Positions 9,428-18,659 are shown, numbered from the stretch's first letter. The stretch: 38,312 bases of DNA from SIG455 sp045659025 (GCA_045659025.1 JAZOWA010000063.1:1-38312), one strand, 5' to 3'. Made by a program: numbers and translations. The notes: generated by a model not told the origin, from the sequence alone.

Positions 9428-12223
9428 ATGGAACAGCAGGATTACGGCAAGACACTTAATCTGCCCCAGACAGAATTCTCCATGCGTGCAAACCTTCCCC
9501 AGAAGGAGCCCGTTATGGTAAAAAAATGGGATGAGGAGCGCTTGTATTATAAGCTCATGGAGCATAATGCAGGCAAACCCAAGTTCGTTCTTCATGACGG
9601 ACCTCCCTTTGCAAACGGTGATATTCACTTAGGCCACGCCCTTAATAAGATTTTGAAGGACATCATTGTCCGCTATAAGAATATGACGGGTTATCAGTCA
9701 CCCTTTGTACCCGGTTGGGATACCCACGGTCTCCCCATCGAGATCCAGGCAATCAAAAAGCTCAAGATCAACAAAGAGGAACTCAGCCCCGTTAAGTTCA
9801 GAGAAATCTGTCACGAATTTGCCACCAAGTATATCGATAACCAGAAGGAGCAGTTCAAGCGCCTCGGTTCTATCGGTGACTATGATACACCCTATATCAC
9901 TTTGAATCCCGAGTTTGAGGCAAAGCAGATAGAGGTATTCGGTGCCATGGCAGAGAAGGGCTTTATCTATAAAGGCAAGAAGCCCGTTTACTGGTGTACC
10001 GATTGTGAGACCGCCCTTGCAGAGGCAGAGATTGAGTACGGTGAGGATAAGACCAATTCAATCTATGTTAAGTTTGCAGTAGCAGACGATAAGGGTATGT
10101 TTGACGGCTTTGATAAGAGCAAAATCTTCTTCGTTATCTGGACAACCACCACATGGACACTCCCCGGTAACGTTGCTATCGCTCTTAACCCTGGCTTTGA
10201 ATATGCTCTCGTTTCTGCAAACGGTGAGTACTATGTAATTGCAAGAGACCTCGTTTCTGTATTTGCGGGTGTTGTAGGTATTGACGAGTACGAGATAGTT
10301 AAGACCTTCTCAGGCGCAGAGCTTGAGAATCTCACTTGCCAGCACCCCTTCCTTGACAGAAAGTCACTCATCATCCTGGGTGACCACGTTACTCTTGATG
10401 CAGGTACAGGTTGCGTTCATACTGCTCCCGGTCACGGTGCAGAGGACTATGTGGCTTGTAAGGATTATGATCTTCCTATCGTAGTTCCCGTAGATAATAA
10501 GGGTTACCTCACCGAAGAGGCAGGTCAGTTTGCAGGCCTTTTCTATGAAGAATCCAATGCAAAAATCATAGAACAGCTCACCTCCACCAATTCCTTGGTT
10601 AAGGTAGAGCCCATCATTCACCAGTATCCTCACTGCTGGAGATGCGGTAAGCCCATCATCTTCCGCGCTACAGAGCAGTGGTTCGCTTCAATTGACGCAT
10701 TCAAGGATGACGCCATCAAAGCGGTTGACTCTGTTAAGTGGGTACCCAAGTGGGGTGAGGAGAGAATCAGAAAGATGATTCAGGACCGTGGTGACTGGTG
10801 TATTTCCCGTCAGCGTCTCTGGGGCGTTCCTATCCCGATTTTCTATTGTAAGGATTGTGGCAAGGAACTCATCACTCCCGAGACCATCAGAATCATCTCC
10901 GATTTGTTCAGAGAAAAAGGTTGCTCATCCTGGTACGCTATGGATGCCAGCGAGATTTTGCCTGCTTCCTTCAAGTGTGAAGCTTGCGGATGCGGTGAAT
11001 TCACTAAAGAGAAAGATATCATGGACGTATGGTTTGACTCCGGTTCATCTCATATAGCCGTTTGCGAACAGAGGGAAGACCTCCAGTGGCCTGCAGACCT
11101 CTATCTTGAGGGTAACGACCAGTACAGAGGTTGGTTCCAGTCCTCAATGCTCACATCAGTTGCCGTTAAGGGCGAAGCACCTTACAGAGAGGTTCTTACC
11201 CACGGTATGACCATTGACGATAACGGCAGAAAGATGTCAAAATCCAAGGGTAACGTAATAGATCCCCTTGAGGTTGCAGATAAGTACGGTATCGATATTC
11301 TTCGTTTGTGGGTTGTTACCGCAGACTTCAAGACAGATATGCGTATGAGCGATAGCATTTTGAAACAACTTTCCGAGAGCTATCGTAAGATTCGTAACAC
11401 TGCCCGTTACATCCTCGGTAACCTTTATGATTTCGCACCCGATACCGATATGGTTAAGACTGCCGATTTGCTTGAGATAGACCGTTGGGCACTTTCCAAG
11501 GCTAACGCTCTTATCTCCAAGGTACGTGGCGGCTACGACGAGTATGATTTCCATATTCTCTACCACGCTATCCACAATTTCTGCGTAGTAGATATGAGTA
11601 ACTTCTATCTTGACGTTATTAAAGACCGTCTCTACACTTCCAAGGCAAACAGTGCCGAGCGCAGAAGTGCACAGACAGCTATTTATAAGATACTCGGTAT
11701 TCTCGTTAAGCTTCTTGCTCCCGTTCTCTGCTTCACATCAGAGGAGATCTGGGCAGAGATGCCTCACGTTGAATCCGATAACCTCTATAGCATAATGTTT
11801 AACGATATGCCCGAGGCTTGCGGTTGTGAGTTGCTCAATGACGAGGCTTTGAACGATAAGTACGATATGCTTCTCAAAGTCCGTTCCGACGTTGCCAAGG
11901 CATTGGAGATTGCGAGAGGAGATAAGGTTATCGGTCACTCCCTCGGCGCACAGGTTACCCTTTCCGCTGATGGTGCTACCTATGACTTCCTCAAGGCAAA
12001 TGAGGCAGACCTTGCTACGATATTTATCGTATCAGGCGTAAGCGTTGAAAAAGGCGCTGATGAGGGCGCATATAAGGCAGAAGAGGTTGCTAATCTCTAT
12101 GTTAAGGTTACCGCTGCAGAAGGCGAGAAATGTGAACGTTGCTGGATGATCAGCAACACAGTTGGCTCTAACAGTGAGCATCCTACACTTTGCTCAAGAT
12201 GTGCAGAGGCAATTTCTGAATAA
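9428..12223 (+). CDS. ileS: Isoleucyl-tRNA synthetase
   Basis: This class I aminoacyl-tRNA synthetase charges tRNA-Ile. It is 931 aa, the size of the bacterial-type enzyme. The HIGH motif appears as HLGH at residues 67-70 (PPFANGDIHLGH) and the KMSKS loop at 602-606. The editing domain has WTTTTWTLPGN and the HTAPGHGAEDY block. The C-terminal zinc finger has C902, C905, C922 and C925. TTAGGAG lies before the ATG. Only 34 bases separate it from divIVA, too short for the T-box leader that often controls ileS in Firmicutes. A TATAAT at 9396-9401 lacks a convincing -35. The gene is apparently expressed mainly from the operon promoter upstream. Confidence 0.98.
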   Translation: MEQQDYGKTLNLPQTEFSMRANLPQKEPVMVKKWDEERLYYKLMEHNAGKPKFVLHDGPPFANGDIHLGHALNKILKDIIVRYKNMTGYQSPFVPGWDTHGLPIEIQAIKKLKINKEELSPVKFREICHEFATKYIDNQKEQFKRLGSIGDYDTPYITLNPEFEAKQIEVFGAMAEKGFIYKGKKPVYWCTDCETALAEAEIEYGEDKTNSIYVKFAVADDKGMFDGFDKSKIFFVIWTTTTWTLPGNVAIALNPGFEYALVSANGEYYVIARDLVSVFAGVVGIDEYEIVKTFSGAELENLTCQHPFLDRKSLIILGDHVTLDAGTGCVHTAPGHGAEDYVACKDYDLPIVVPVDNKGYLTEEAGQFAGLFYEESNAKIIEQLTSTNSLVKVEPIIHQYPHCWRCGKPIIFRATEQWFASIDAFKDDAIKAVDSVKWVPKWGEERIRKMIQDRGDWCISRQRLWGVPIPIFYCKDCGKELITPETIRIISDLFREKGCSSWYAMDASEILPASFKCEACGCGEFTKEKDIMDVWFDSGSSHIAVCEQREDLQWPADLYLEGNDQYRGWFQSSMLTSVAVKGEAPYREVLTHGMTIDDNGRKMSKSKGNVIDPLEVADKYGIDILRLWVVTADFKTDMRMSDSILKQLSESYRKIRNTARYILGNLYDFAPDTDMVKTADLLEIDRWALSKANALISKVRGGYDEYDFHILYHAIHNFCVVDMSNFYLDVIKDRLYTSKANSAERRSAQTAIYKILGILVKLLAPVLCFTSEEIWAEMPHVESDNLYSIMFNDMPEACGCELLNDEALNDKYDMLLKVRSDVAKALEIARGDKVIGHSLGAQVTLSADGATYDFLKANEADLATIFIVSGVSVEKGADEGAYKAEEVANLYVKVTAAEGEKCERCWMISNTVGSNSEHPTLCSRCAEAISE

Positions 12224-12232
12224 AATTTCATT

Positions 12233-12262
12233 CGGAGCGGAGTATAATTCCGCTCCGTTTGT
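12233..12262 (+). terminator. Stem-loop between ileS and rsmG
   Basis: A perfect 9-bp GC-rich stem (CGGAGCGGA at 12233-12241 pairs with TCCGCTCCG at 12249-12257) with a 7-base loop starts 9 bases after the ileS stop and is followed by TTTGTCTGT. The stem is strong but the U-tract is short. It may terminate only part of the transcription and so lower rsmG expression relative to ileS. Confidence 0.6.
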
Positions 12263-12280
12263 CTGTAAATAGGAGACAGT

Positions 12281-12979
12281 ATGGATAATAAGCTTCTTTT
12301 GGATATAGGATTGAGCGAAGCTCAGGCATTGCAGTTTGAGACGTATTTTAAGCTTCTCATAGAGTGGAACGAGAAGATTAACCTCACCGCCATCACCGAG
12401 GAGAGTGAGGTTATAACCAAGCATTTTATCGATTCCGTTATGTGCCTTGAGAGTGGTGTGTTTGAGGATGGCTCAAAAGTGATTGACGTGGGTACGGGAG
12501 CAGGGTTCCCCGGCATCCCCTTGAAGATTGCAAAGTCCTCTTTAGATGTCACCTTGCTTGATTCTCTGGCCAAGCGTCTTAATTTCTTGGGTGAGGTAGT
12601 GGATTCTCTTTCCCTTGAGAATGTGGCCACAGTCCATGCCAGAGCAGAGGACGGTGGCAGGGTAGAGGCCCTTCGTGAGAAGTTTGATATAGCTATCTCC
12701 CGTGCTGTTGCCAATCTTTCTACCTTGAGTGAACTCTGCCTTCCCTTCGTTAAGGTGGGCGGATGTTTTATCAGTATGAAAGGTCCCGGCGTTGAGGAAG
12801 AGCTGGATAGTGCCAAGAAAGCCATCAACATCTTGGGTGGTAAAGTAGAGAAGATTATCCCATACGAGATTCCCACCACGGATTTGAATCATAATCTTGT
12901 GGTTATCCGCAAGATTTCCAAGACTCCCGCCAAATTCCCCCGCATGGCACCTAAACCCGCCAAAGACCCCATAAAATAA
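12281..12979 (+). CDS. rsmG: 16S rRNA (guanine-527-N7) methyltransferase RsmG
   Basis: RsmG methylates N7 of G527 in 16S rRNA using S-adenosylmethionine. The family start (NLTAITEESEVITKHFIDS), the SAM-binding loop IDVGTGAGFPGIPLKI and the ARAED/ISRAVANL blocks are visible. The length, 232 aa, is normal. TAGGAGA is 6-7 bases before the ATG. The C-terminal 20 residues are basic and proline-rich (FPRMAPKPAKDP), typical of RsmG tails. A ParB-like gene follows, as noc follows rsmG in Bacillus. Confidence 0.96.
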   Translation: MDNKLLLDIGLSEAQALQFETYFKLLIEWNEKINLTAITEESEVITKHFIDSVMCLESGVFEDGSKVIDVGTGAGFPGIPLKIAKSSLDVTLLDSLAKRLNFLGEVVDSLSLENVATVHARAEDGGRVEALREKFDIAISRAVANLSTLSELCLPFVKVGGCFISMKGPGVEEELDSAKKAINILGGKVEKIIPYEIPTTDLNHNLVVIRKISKTPAKFPRMAPKPAKDPIK

Positions 12980-13020
12980 GCAAAACCAGACACCTTGCTT
13001 GTCGCGTTTTGCAATTATTT
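12980..13020 (+). terminator. Probable terminator after rsmG
   Basis: Directly after the rsmG stop, GCAAAAC (12980-12986) pairs with GTTTTGC (13006-13012), and an inner GACA (12989-12992) pairs with TGTC (13000-13003). The downstream tract AATTATTTT is imperfect. Together with a new promoter about 45 bases further on, it suggests the transcription unit ends here. Confidence 0.5.
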
Positions 13021-13055
13021 TGCGAACGATTTTATTTCCCGAATCCATAAATATA

Positions 13056-13064
13056 TGCTATACT
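13056..13064 (+). promoter_or_regulatory. Extended -10 promoter for parB/noc
   Basis: The sequence TGC-TATACT is an extended -10 element (TGnTATAMT type) 51 bases before the parB start. No good -35 is present: the position 17-18 bases upstream reads TTTCCC/TTCCCG, so the extended -10 would have to compensate. ATTTCCCG at 13034-13041, in that -35 position, resembles half of a Noc binding site. Confidence 0.5.
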
Positions 13065-13115
13065 CAATATATGTAAAAATTTTCCATTTTTTCTACAAAA
13101 GAGGAGGCATAAATT

Positions 13116-13934
13116 ATGATGGATATGTTGAGTATGATTAAGGAACAATGTACCGTTCGGGATAGTATTTTGCAGATTTCTGTAGATAAGATACTCCCCA
13201 ATCCCTTTCAACCCAGAAGGACTTTTGACGGGGTTGCCCTTGAGGAAATGAGCAAATCAATTCAACAATACGGCGTATTGCAACCCATTACCGTCCGCAA
13301 GGTTTCACCCACACTTTATGAACTTATCGCAGGGGAGCGACGTCTTCGTGCCAGTAAGTTTGCAGGCCTTACCAAGATTCCTGCCATAGTGGTTGAGATG
13401 AACGATTGCGATAGCGCCGCCGCGGCACTGGTAGAGAATCTGCAAAGGGAGGATTTGTCCTTTTTGGAGGAGGCAGAGGCGTATAGTACCCTTATGGCTC
13501 TCCACGGCTTTACGCAAGAGCAGATTGCCCTGCGCCTTGGCAAGAGTCAGTCCAATATAGCCAATAAACTTCGTCTGCTTCGCCTGTCGGATAAGGTTCG
13601 CCGCCTTATAGGTGAGAACAACCTCACTGAACGCCACGCAAGAGCACTGCTCAAGCTCTCTGATGAATCCCTTCAGCTTGAAGCGATACGTAAGATCAGC
13701 GATGATTCCTGTAACGTGGCAGAGACGGAGGAGATGGTGGACAAGCTTGTGAAAGAAAAACCTGCCAAATCCAGACGACACCCTGTCATACTCAAAGATG
13801 TCAGGATATTTATGAATACCATCAATCGTGCAATATCCGTTATGGTGGAGTCAGGCATTAACGCCGAGACGAAGAAGACGGAGTTTGACGATTATTTTGA
13901 ATATGTGATTACCATCCCCAAGACAACGGGATAA
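13116..13934 (+). CDS. ParB/Noc-family CTP-dependent DNA-clamp protein
   Basis: This is a 272-aa ParB-family protein. It has the N-terminal ParB/Srx domain (LPNPFQPRR at about 27-35, then the CTP-binding box GERRLRASK at 73-81 and LVENLQREDLSFLEEAEAY) and a helix-turn-helix (about 133-158, QIALRLGKSQSNIANKLRLL). A C-terminal dimerisation region follows. No parA/soj lies beside it and it directly follows rsmG, which is the position of noc (nucleoid occlusion) in Bacillus. Its first residues, MMDMLSMIKE, could form a short amphipathic membrane helix as in Noc, but this is not certain. Noc is the preferred reading and chromosomal ParB the alternative. GAGGAGG precedes the ATG. Confidence 0.88.
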   Translation: MMDMLSMIKEQCTVRDSILQISVDKILPNPFQPRRTFDGVALEEMSKSIQQYGVLQPITVRKVSPTLYELIAGERRLRASKFAGLTKIPAIVVEMNDCDSAAAALVENLQREDLSFLEEAEAYSTLMALHGFTQEQIALRLGKSQSNIANKLRLLRLSDKVRRLIGENNLTERHARALLKLSDESLQLEAIRKISDDSCNVAETEEMVDKLVKEKPAKSRRHPVILKDVRIFMNTINRAISVMVESGINAETKKTEFDDYFEYVITIPKTTG

Positions 13935-13956
13935 TACGAATGAAATGGAGAATAGA

Positions 13957-14817
13957 ATGAGAAATCTTGCATCCCCATCAGTTATCAAATCAATTCTTGC
14001 CGAAAAGGGTTTCCGCTTTTCTAAATCTTTGGGCCAGAACTTCCTAATCAATGAGGGCGTTTTAGATAAGATTGTGGAAGGTAGCGGAATAGATAAGGAT
14101 ACATACGTACTCGAGATTGGTCCCGGTTTCGGCACACTTACCCAACGCCTCTGTGCTTCCGCCAGGAAGGTGGTGGCGGTTGAGATTGATAATCAGGCGG
14201 CAGACATCTTGTCGGAGAATCTGTCCGAGTGCGATAATCTCACTATCGTTCGCGGAGATATTATGAAGATTGACCTCACCACTCTTATTGCCGAGCAATT
14301 CGGTGAAGGTAGCAGGGTGCGGGTAGTTGCAAATCTCCCGTATTATATCACCACCCCTATACTGATGCTTCTTATAGAGGGTGGATTCCCTATAGACTCA
14401 ATCACCGTTATGATACAAAAGGAAGTGGCAGACCGTATTTCGGCTACAGCAGGGGAGAAGGACTACGGTGCTATCACCCTTGCAGTTCAGTACAGATGCG
14501 AATGCACCCCCGTAGCAATCGCACCTCCTGAGTTCTTTATGCCACCCCCCAAGGTGACATCTGCGGTTATTCGTCTAGATTTGAGGGATACCCCTCAGGT
14601 TGAGGTAGCAGATGAGAAACTCCTCTTTAAGGTTATCAAAGCTGCCTTCGCTCAAAGACGCAAGACCTTGCTCAACACCCTTTCAAATAGCGGTGCATTT
14701 TCCATGAGCAAAGAGGAACTGTCCTCTATGCTTGAAGAGTTGGATATTGACCCCCGTCGCAGAGGGGAGACCTTAAGCATATTTGAATATGCAAAAATCT
14801 GCGAAAAAATAAGATAA
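13957..14817 (+). CDS. rsmA: 16S rRNA dimethyladenosine transferase RsmA/KsgA
   Basis: RsmA dimethylates A1518 and A1519 in helix 45 of 16S rRNA, a late step in 30S maturation. Motifs: KSLGQNFLINEGVLDKIV, SAM-binding VLEIGPGFGTLTQRL, acidic EIDNQA, catalytic NLPYYITTPIL, and the C-terminal AFAQRRKTLLN. The frame can start at 13945. ATG 13957 is preferred because GGAG (13947-13950) is 6 bases upstream and MRNLASPSVIK fits the family. The result is 286 aa, the usual size. It closes the transcription unit with parB, ending in a strong terminator. Confidence 0.96.
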   Translation: MRNLASPSVIKSILAEKGFRFSKSLGQNFLINEGVLDKIVEGSGIDKDTYVLEIGPGFGTLTQRLCASARKVVAVEIDNQAADILSENLSECDNLTIVRGDIMKIDLTTLIAEQFGEGSRVRVVANLPYYITTPILMLLIEGGFPIDSITVMIQKEVADRISATAGEKDYGAITLAVQYRCECTPVAIAPPEFFMPPPKVTSAVIRLDLRDTPQVEVADEKLLFKVIKAAFAQRRKTLLNTLSNSGAFSMSKEELSSMLEELDIDPRRRGETLSIFEYAKICEKIR

Positions 14818-14826
14818 ATGAATCAA

Positions 14827-14859
14827 AGTCCGTGGCATTCCGCCGCGGACTTTTTATTT
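14827..14859 (+). terminator. Intrinsic terminator after rsmA
   Basis: AGTCCGTGGC (14827-14836) pairs with GCCGCGGACT (14842-14851) over 10 bp with one G-T wobble. The loop is ATTCC and is followed by TTTTTATTT. It lies 9 bases after the rsmA stop. Confidence 0.92.
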
Positions 14860-14960
14860 GCGGATTTGCAATAGTCAGTTTTTGAGTATTGAATATTATA
14901 ACCTTAGTGTTTTCAATGGTTTGCGGGTGTTGACAATTTTACTTTTGCAAAAACGAAATA

Positions 14961-14989
14961 TTTACATTCCCCCAAAATAAAAGTATAAT
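14961..14989 (+). promoter_or_regulatory. Vegetative promoter for the alkaline phosphatase gene
   Basis: TTTACA (14961-14966), a 17-base spacer and TATAAT (14984-14989) form a near-consensus sigma-A promoter, giving an untranslated leader of about 70 bases. TTGACA at 14930-14935 lacks a matching -10 at the right distance. The region between the rsmA terminator and this promoter shows nothing else recognisable. No clear Pho box was identified. Confidence 0.85.
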
Positions 14990-15066
14990 AAAAATAGTCG
15001 TGGGAGTATATCTTTTTGCGGCTTTTGGAATGTTTAATGTTTATTTTTACATAAAGGAGAACACAA

Positions 15067-18000
15067 ATGAAAAAGAGACTGGTTTCTTTAATGCTGATTG
15101 TATTTATGCTGGCTACCTGCCTGCCAACTATCGCATTGGCGGCGGCACCGCAGATAAAGAATATAATCTTTATGATTCCCGATGGTGCGGGATACAACAC
15201 ATATGACCTTGCCAACTATGTCAAGGTAGCAGGTGGTTTTGATGCCACCAAGTATCCTAACAGGACCATCACCGATAATTCTCCTATGACACTTAGAAGT
15301 TATCTTGTGGGTAGTGCCAAGACATACTGTGCAGATGATGACACCACCGACTCCGCAGCAGCAGGTACCGCCCTTGCCACAGGTCATAAGACCAATAAGG
15401 GTTACCTTGGTGTGAATCCCCAGAAAAAGCCTGTTGCTAACCTCCTTGAAGCGGCACAGTCCGTAGGTAAGGCCACGGGTATAGTTGCTACTTACGAGTG
15501 GATGCATGCAACCCCTGCATCCTTTGGCGGTCACGCGGTAAGCCGATCCGATTATTACAACCTCTATCAGCAGATTGAGAATAAGGGCATCAACGTTGTC
15601 CTCGGTGCAGGTTATGGTGAGGTTTCAAAGTACGCCACCATACAAAACGCAAGAGACAGGGGCTATACCATTATTGCTACCAATGACGACCTCAAAGCCG
15701 TAAAACCAGGCGATAGACTCTGGGGTAATGTTTCATCCAAGAGCTTGCCCTATGACTATGTAAACGGTGCTAATCAGCCTTCACTCCCCGAGCTCGTACA
15801 GGGCGCCATTACAGCCCTTTCTTCAGATGCAGACGGTTTCTTCCTTATGGTAGAGGGCAGTAAGGTAGATACAGGCGGTCACGCAAAGGACGCGGTTGTA
15901 ACCACATCCGAGTATCTTGCCTTTGACGAGGCTTTCAGAATAGCAGTGGAATTTGCAAAGGGCAGGAACGATACTATCGTTATTGCCACTCCTGACCACG
16001 ATACAGGCGGTATGAAACTCCCCGAGGACATAGCACCTGCGGTTGCAGATGTCAAAGTGGGTGTAAACCCCTCCACAGTGGGATGGACCACCTCCAACCA
16101 CACCAATCAGAACGTAGGTGTGTGGATGTACGTTCCCGAAGGCATATCAGTTATCCCCGGTCTTAACAGCACCCCCGGCGATACTGATGTAACAAGGGGC
16201 GATTATAAGAACCGCAAAGGCGATTATGTTATTGATAATATTGACATTGCGCCTTACCTTGCATCCTTTATGGGTGTAGACCTTGCAAAGCTCACCGAAG
16301 ATCTCTTCGTAGACGTTACCCGTGTGGGTGCATACGATGCAGACACCGAGACCTTCACCTTCAATAATGGTGACGGCAATAAATATGTTAAGCTCAATCA
16401 GTCCCATTACTTCAAGAACGGACAGAAGATACAGATGCCTCAGGGTACAATGGTTTATATCAACAACCGTGTGTACGTACCAAGAAGCGTAATAGAAGAG
16501 GGTGACCTTGAAGCCACAGGCGGATATGATGGTATCGCAGGTAGCGGTACATTGAAAGACCCCTATATTATCGCAGATGAATACGATTTTATGGAGTTTT
16601 CAGATAGTATTGCCAGTGGTAACACCTACGAAGGCAAGTACCTCAAGCAGACCGAGCATATTGACCTTGCTCCCATTGTAAGTTATGCAGGACTCGGTAA
16701 GGAAGCCACCTTTGCAGGTACATACGACGGTAGCGGATATACTATCAATATCAATCACACTCTTTTGAGTGATAAGAGTATCTTCCCCTATACAACAGGT
16801 ACAATTATGAATCTCGGCACTACTGGCGTGCTGGATGGTTCAGGCACGGTCAAGGGCGGTATTGCCCGTTCAATCAGAAGTAGCGGTAAGATGGTTAACT
16901 GCTACTCCACAGTTATAGTTAAAACCGGTTCTTCAGGCGGCCTTGCAGGTTCAAATGACGGTAGCATTGTAAACTGTTACTATGCAGGCTCCGTTCCCGG
17001 TAAATCCTCCAGACCCATCGTGTATGATAATGGTGGCACATTGAAGGATTGCTATTATTCCGACAACTGCGGTGCCACAACTTCTGCCGCAGGTGCGATT
17101 ATGGTTGATAACACCACTCTCACCACCACATTGGCAGAGACTCTTGATAACGGCAGAGCGATGGCGGCCGAGGCGGTAAGTATGGATATAGAAGCAATCG
17201 GCTTCTGGAGAAATAAAGACGGCAAAGCCCCTGTTCTCTATTTCAAAATACCCACAGTCACATCTGTTACAGTAGAGCCTGAAATGGTTACGGTAGATAA
17301 GGGTGACGGCTATCAGTTCACAGCCACAGTATCGGGTGAGTATAACCCTTCCAATAAGGTTAAATGGGCAATAGAACCCCCCAGTGAATTTGAGGGTACG
17401 TATATTCTTGATGACGGATATCTTGTGGTTGATCCCCGTGAGACTATGTCTTCTTTCACCGTCCTTGCAAAATCCGCAATTGATGGTAGCGTGGCAGGTA
17501 GCGGTAGCGTTACAGTGGGCGATGCGGTCCATGATGAGCGAGACGGCTCAAGGGCAAGACCTTTCCTTATCAATAGTGCCGAGGACTTTGCAGGCTTTAC
17601 AATGGCAATGTCCGAGGGCAACACCTTTGCAGGCAAATACTTCAAGCAGGTTGCCAATATAAATATGACAAATCTTGAGGGATACAACGGAGTAGGGGGA
17701 GCATCCACCTTCGCAGGTATCTACGATGGTAACGGATACTCTATCAATGTGAATATCTCCTCTGATGCAGATAACTGTGTATTCCCCACAGTAAGCGGTA
17801 TTATCCATAATGTGGGTATCACAGGCAAGATTAAAGGTGGCACCGTAAACGGCGGTATTGCCAAAGAGCTCACCACCGAAGGCGTTATCGCAAACTGCTG
17901 GACAAGCTCTGTTTTAGAGGGTGCAGATGTGGGCGGTATCGTGTTCACCAATAATGGTAAGATCGCCAATTGCTATGTAGGTGGTAGTGTAAGCGGTAGC

Positions 18001-18552
18001 GGTACAGTGTATAAGGTTATGTCCTCTTTTGGTAAGGGTTCAAAGAATAACTACTTCAAGAGTTCATCATACACCATCTCCCAGAGTTATACACAGATCA
18101 CCCCATTGCAGATGAGAAGTAACCTTGCCAAGTGGCTTAATGATGGTATCAAGTACGCTATGGAAGCCACGGGCTTTGCAGACTTCCGTATAGCATCCTG
18201 GTCGGCTGTAGCAGGCAGAGGCCCTCGCCATGAGAACTCCGCATACCTTGCAAGCACCAGATGTCAGGCATTTATAGCAGATGCCACATACGCAGACGGT
18301 AACGTATCGGGTACAGTGATTATCCCTTCAAATGCCAAGGCGAATGTAGCATACGTAGTGCTCTACACCAAAGATGGCTCATCCATCCTGGGCGTGCAGA
18401 GAAAGTCTTTCAATAACGGACTTGACTCCATTGATTTTGCAATCCCCTGCGGTGCATTGTCACAGGGCGATTACACCCTCAAGCTTATGATGTGGGATAA
18501 TGGTCTGGGTGCACATATGATTCCCGATTCTATGATAATTACAGTACAATGA
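15067..18552 (+). CDS. Secreted multidomain alkaline phosphatase with GLUG-type repeats
   Basis: This large exported protein (1161 aa) has a clear signal peptide (MKKRLVSLML to about A26). Residues about 30-420 are an alkaline phosphatase: metal ligand D39 (MIPDGAG), nucleophile S96 in TDSAAAGTALATG, E263/D268/H272 (VEGSKVDTGGH), D310-H311 (TPDHDTGGM) and H345 (SNHTN). A short stretch at about 440-480 resembles a copper-amine-oxidase N-terminal-like module. Two long similar units of beta-helix/GLUG character follow (about 486-725 and 827-1050; each holds FAGxYDGxGY and GGIA-type segments), separated by an Ig-like domain (about 728-820). A final beta domain spans 1055-1161. No LPXTG or other cell-wall anchor is seen. 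It has its own promoter (14961) and terminator, with AAAGGAG before the ATG. The tail probably binds surface or glycan material; this is inference. Confidence 0.93.
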   Translation: MKKRLVSLMLIVFMLATCLPTIALAAAPQIKNIIFMIPDGAGYNTYDLANYVKVAGGFDATKYPNRTITDNSPMTLRSYLVGSAKTYCADDDTTDSAAAGTALATGHKTNKGYLGVNPQKKPVANLLEAAQSVGKATGIVATYEWMHATPASFGGHAVSRSDYYNLYQQIENKGINVVLGAGYGEVSKYATIQNARDRGYTIIATNDDLKAVKPGDRLWGNVSSKSLPYDYVNGANQPSLPELVQGAITALSSDADGFFLMVEGSKVDTGGHAKDAVVTTSEYLAFDEAFRIAVEFAKGRNDTIVIATPDHDTGGMKLPEDIAPAVADVKVGVNPSTVGWTTSNHTNQNVGVWMYVPEGISVIPGLNSTPGDTDVTRGDYKNRKGDYVIDNIDIAPYLASFMGVDLAKLTEDLFVDVTRVGAYDADTETFTFNNGDGNKYVKLNQSHYFKNGQKIQMPQGTMVYINNRVYVPRSVIEEGDLEATGGYDGIAGSGTLKDPYIIADEYDFMEFSDSIASGNTYEGKYLKQTEHIDLAPIVSYAGLGKEATFAGTYDGSGYTININHTLLSDKSIFPYTTGTIMNLGTTGVLDGSGTVKGGIARSIRSSGKMVNCYSTVIVKTGSSGGLAGSNDGSIVNCYYAGSVPGKSSRPIVYDNGGTLKDCYYSDNCGATTSAAGAIMVDNTTLTTTLAETLDNGRAMAAEAVSMDIEAIGFWRNKDGKAPVLYFKIPTVTSVTVEPEMVTVDKGDGYQFTATVSGEYNPSNKVKWAIEPPSEFEGTYILDDGYLVVDPRETMSSFTVLAKSAIDGSVAGSGSVTVGDAVHDERDGSRARPFLINSAEDFAGFTMAMSEGNTFAGKYFKQVANINMTNLEGYNGVGGASTFAGIYDGNGYSINVNISSDADNCVFPTVSGIIHNVGITGKIKGGTVNGGIAKELTTEGVIANCWTSSVLEGADVGGIVFTNNGKIANCYVGGSVSGSGTVYKVMSSFGKGSKNNYFKSSSYTISQSYTQITPLQMRSNLAKWLNDGIKYAMEATGFADFRIASWSAVAGRGPRHENSAYLASTRCQAFIADATYADGNVSGTVIIPSNAKANVAYVVLYTKDGSSILGVQRKSFNNGLDSIDFAIPCGALSQGDYTLKLMMWDNGLGAHMIPDSMIITVQ

Positions 18553-18562
18553 TTTGATTTGT

Positions 18563-18598
18563 AAAACCGAGTGAGCAAAAGCTCATTCGGTTTTTTGT
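18563..18598 (+). terminator. Intrinsic terminator after the alkaline phosphatase gene
   Basis: AAAACCGAGTGAGC (18563-18576) pairs with GCTCATTCGGTTTT (18581-18594) around an AAAA loop with one wobble pair, and runs into TTTTTT. It is a strong stem with a U-tract. Confidence 0.95.
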
Positions 18599-18630
18599 GT
18601 GCAGATATATCTCTCTTTTTTACAAAATTC

Positions 18631-18659
18631 TTTACAATACTAAAATTTTGTAATATAAT
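18631..18659 (+). promoter_or_regulatory. Vegetative promoter for the amino-acid permease gene
   Basis: TTTACA (18631-18636), 17 bases, TATAAT (18654-18659). The element is the same as at the phosphatase gene. The ATG lies 39 bases after the -10, with AGGGGGAAG as ribosome binding site. Confidence 0.88.

Noticed and set aside
12243..12248. TATAAT before rsmG as a promoter
   Set aside because: It forms the loop of the ileS stem-loop, and no -35 hexamer lies 16-18 bases upstream.
12260..12279. Small helix that could hide the rsmG ribosome binding site (TGTCT with AGACA)
   Set aside because: Only 5 bp, and it has an alternative overlapping pairing. It is too weak to claim as regulation.
16522..18220. 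Possible mobile element or recent DNA duplication in the phosphatase gene
   Set aside because: The two repeat blocks are similar at protein level but clearly diverged at DNA level and stay in frame, so this is an old domain duplication and not an insertion.
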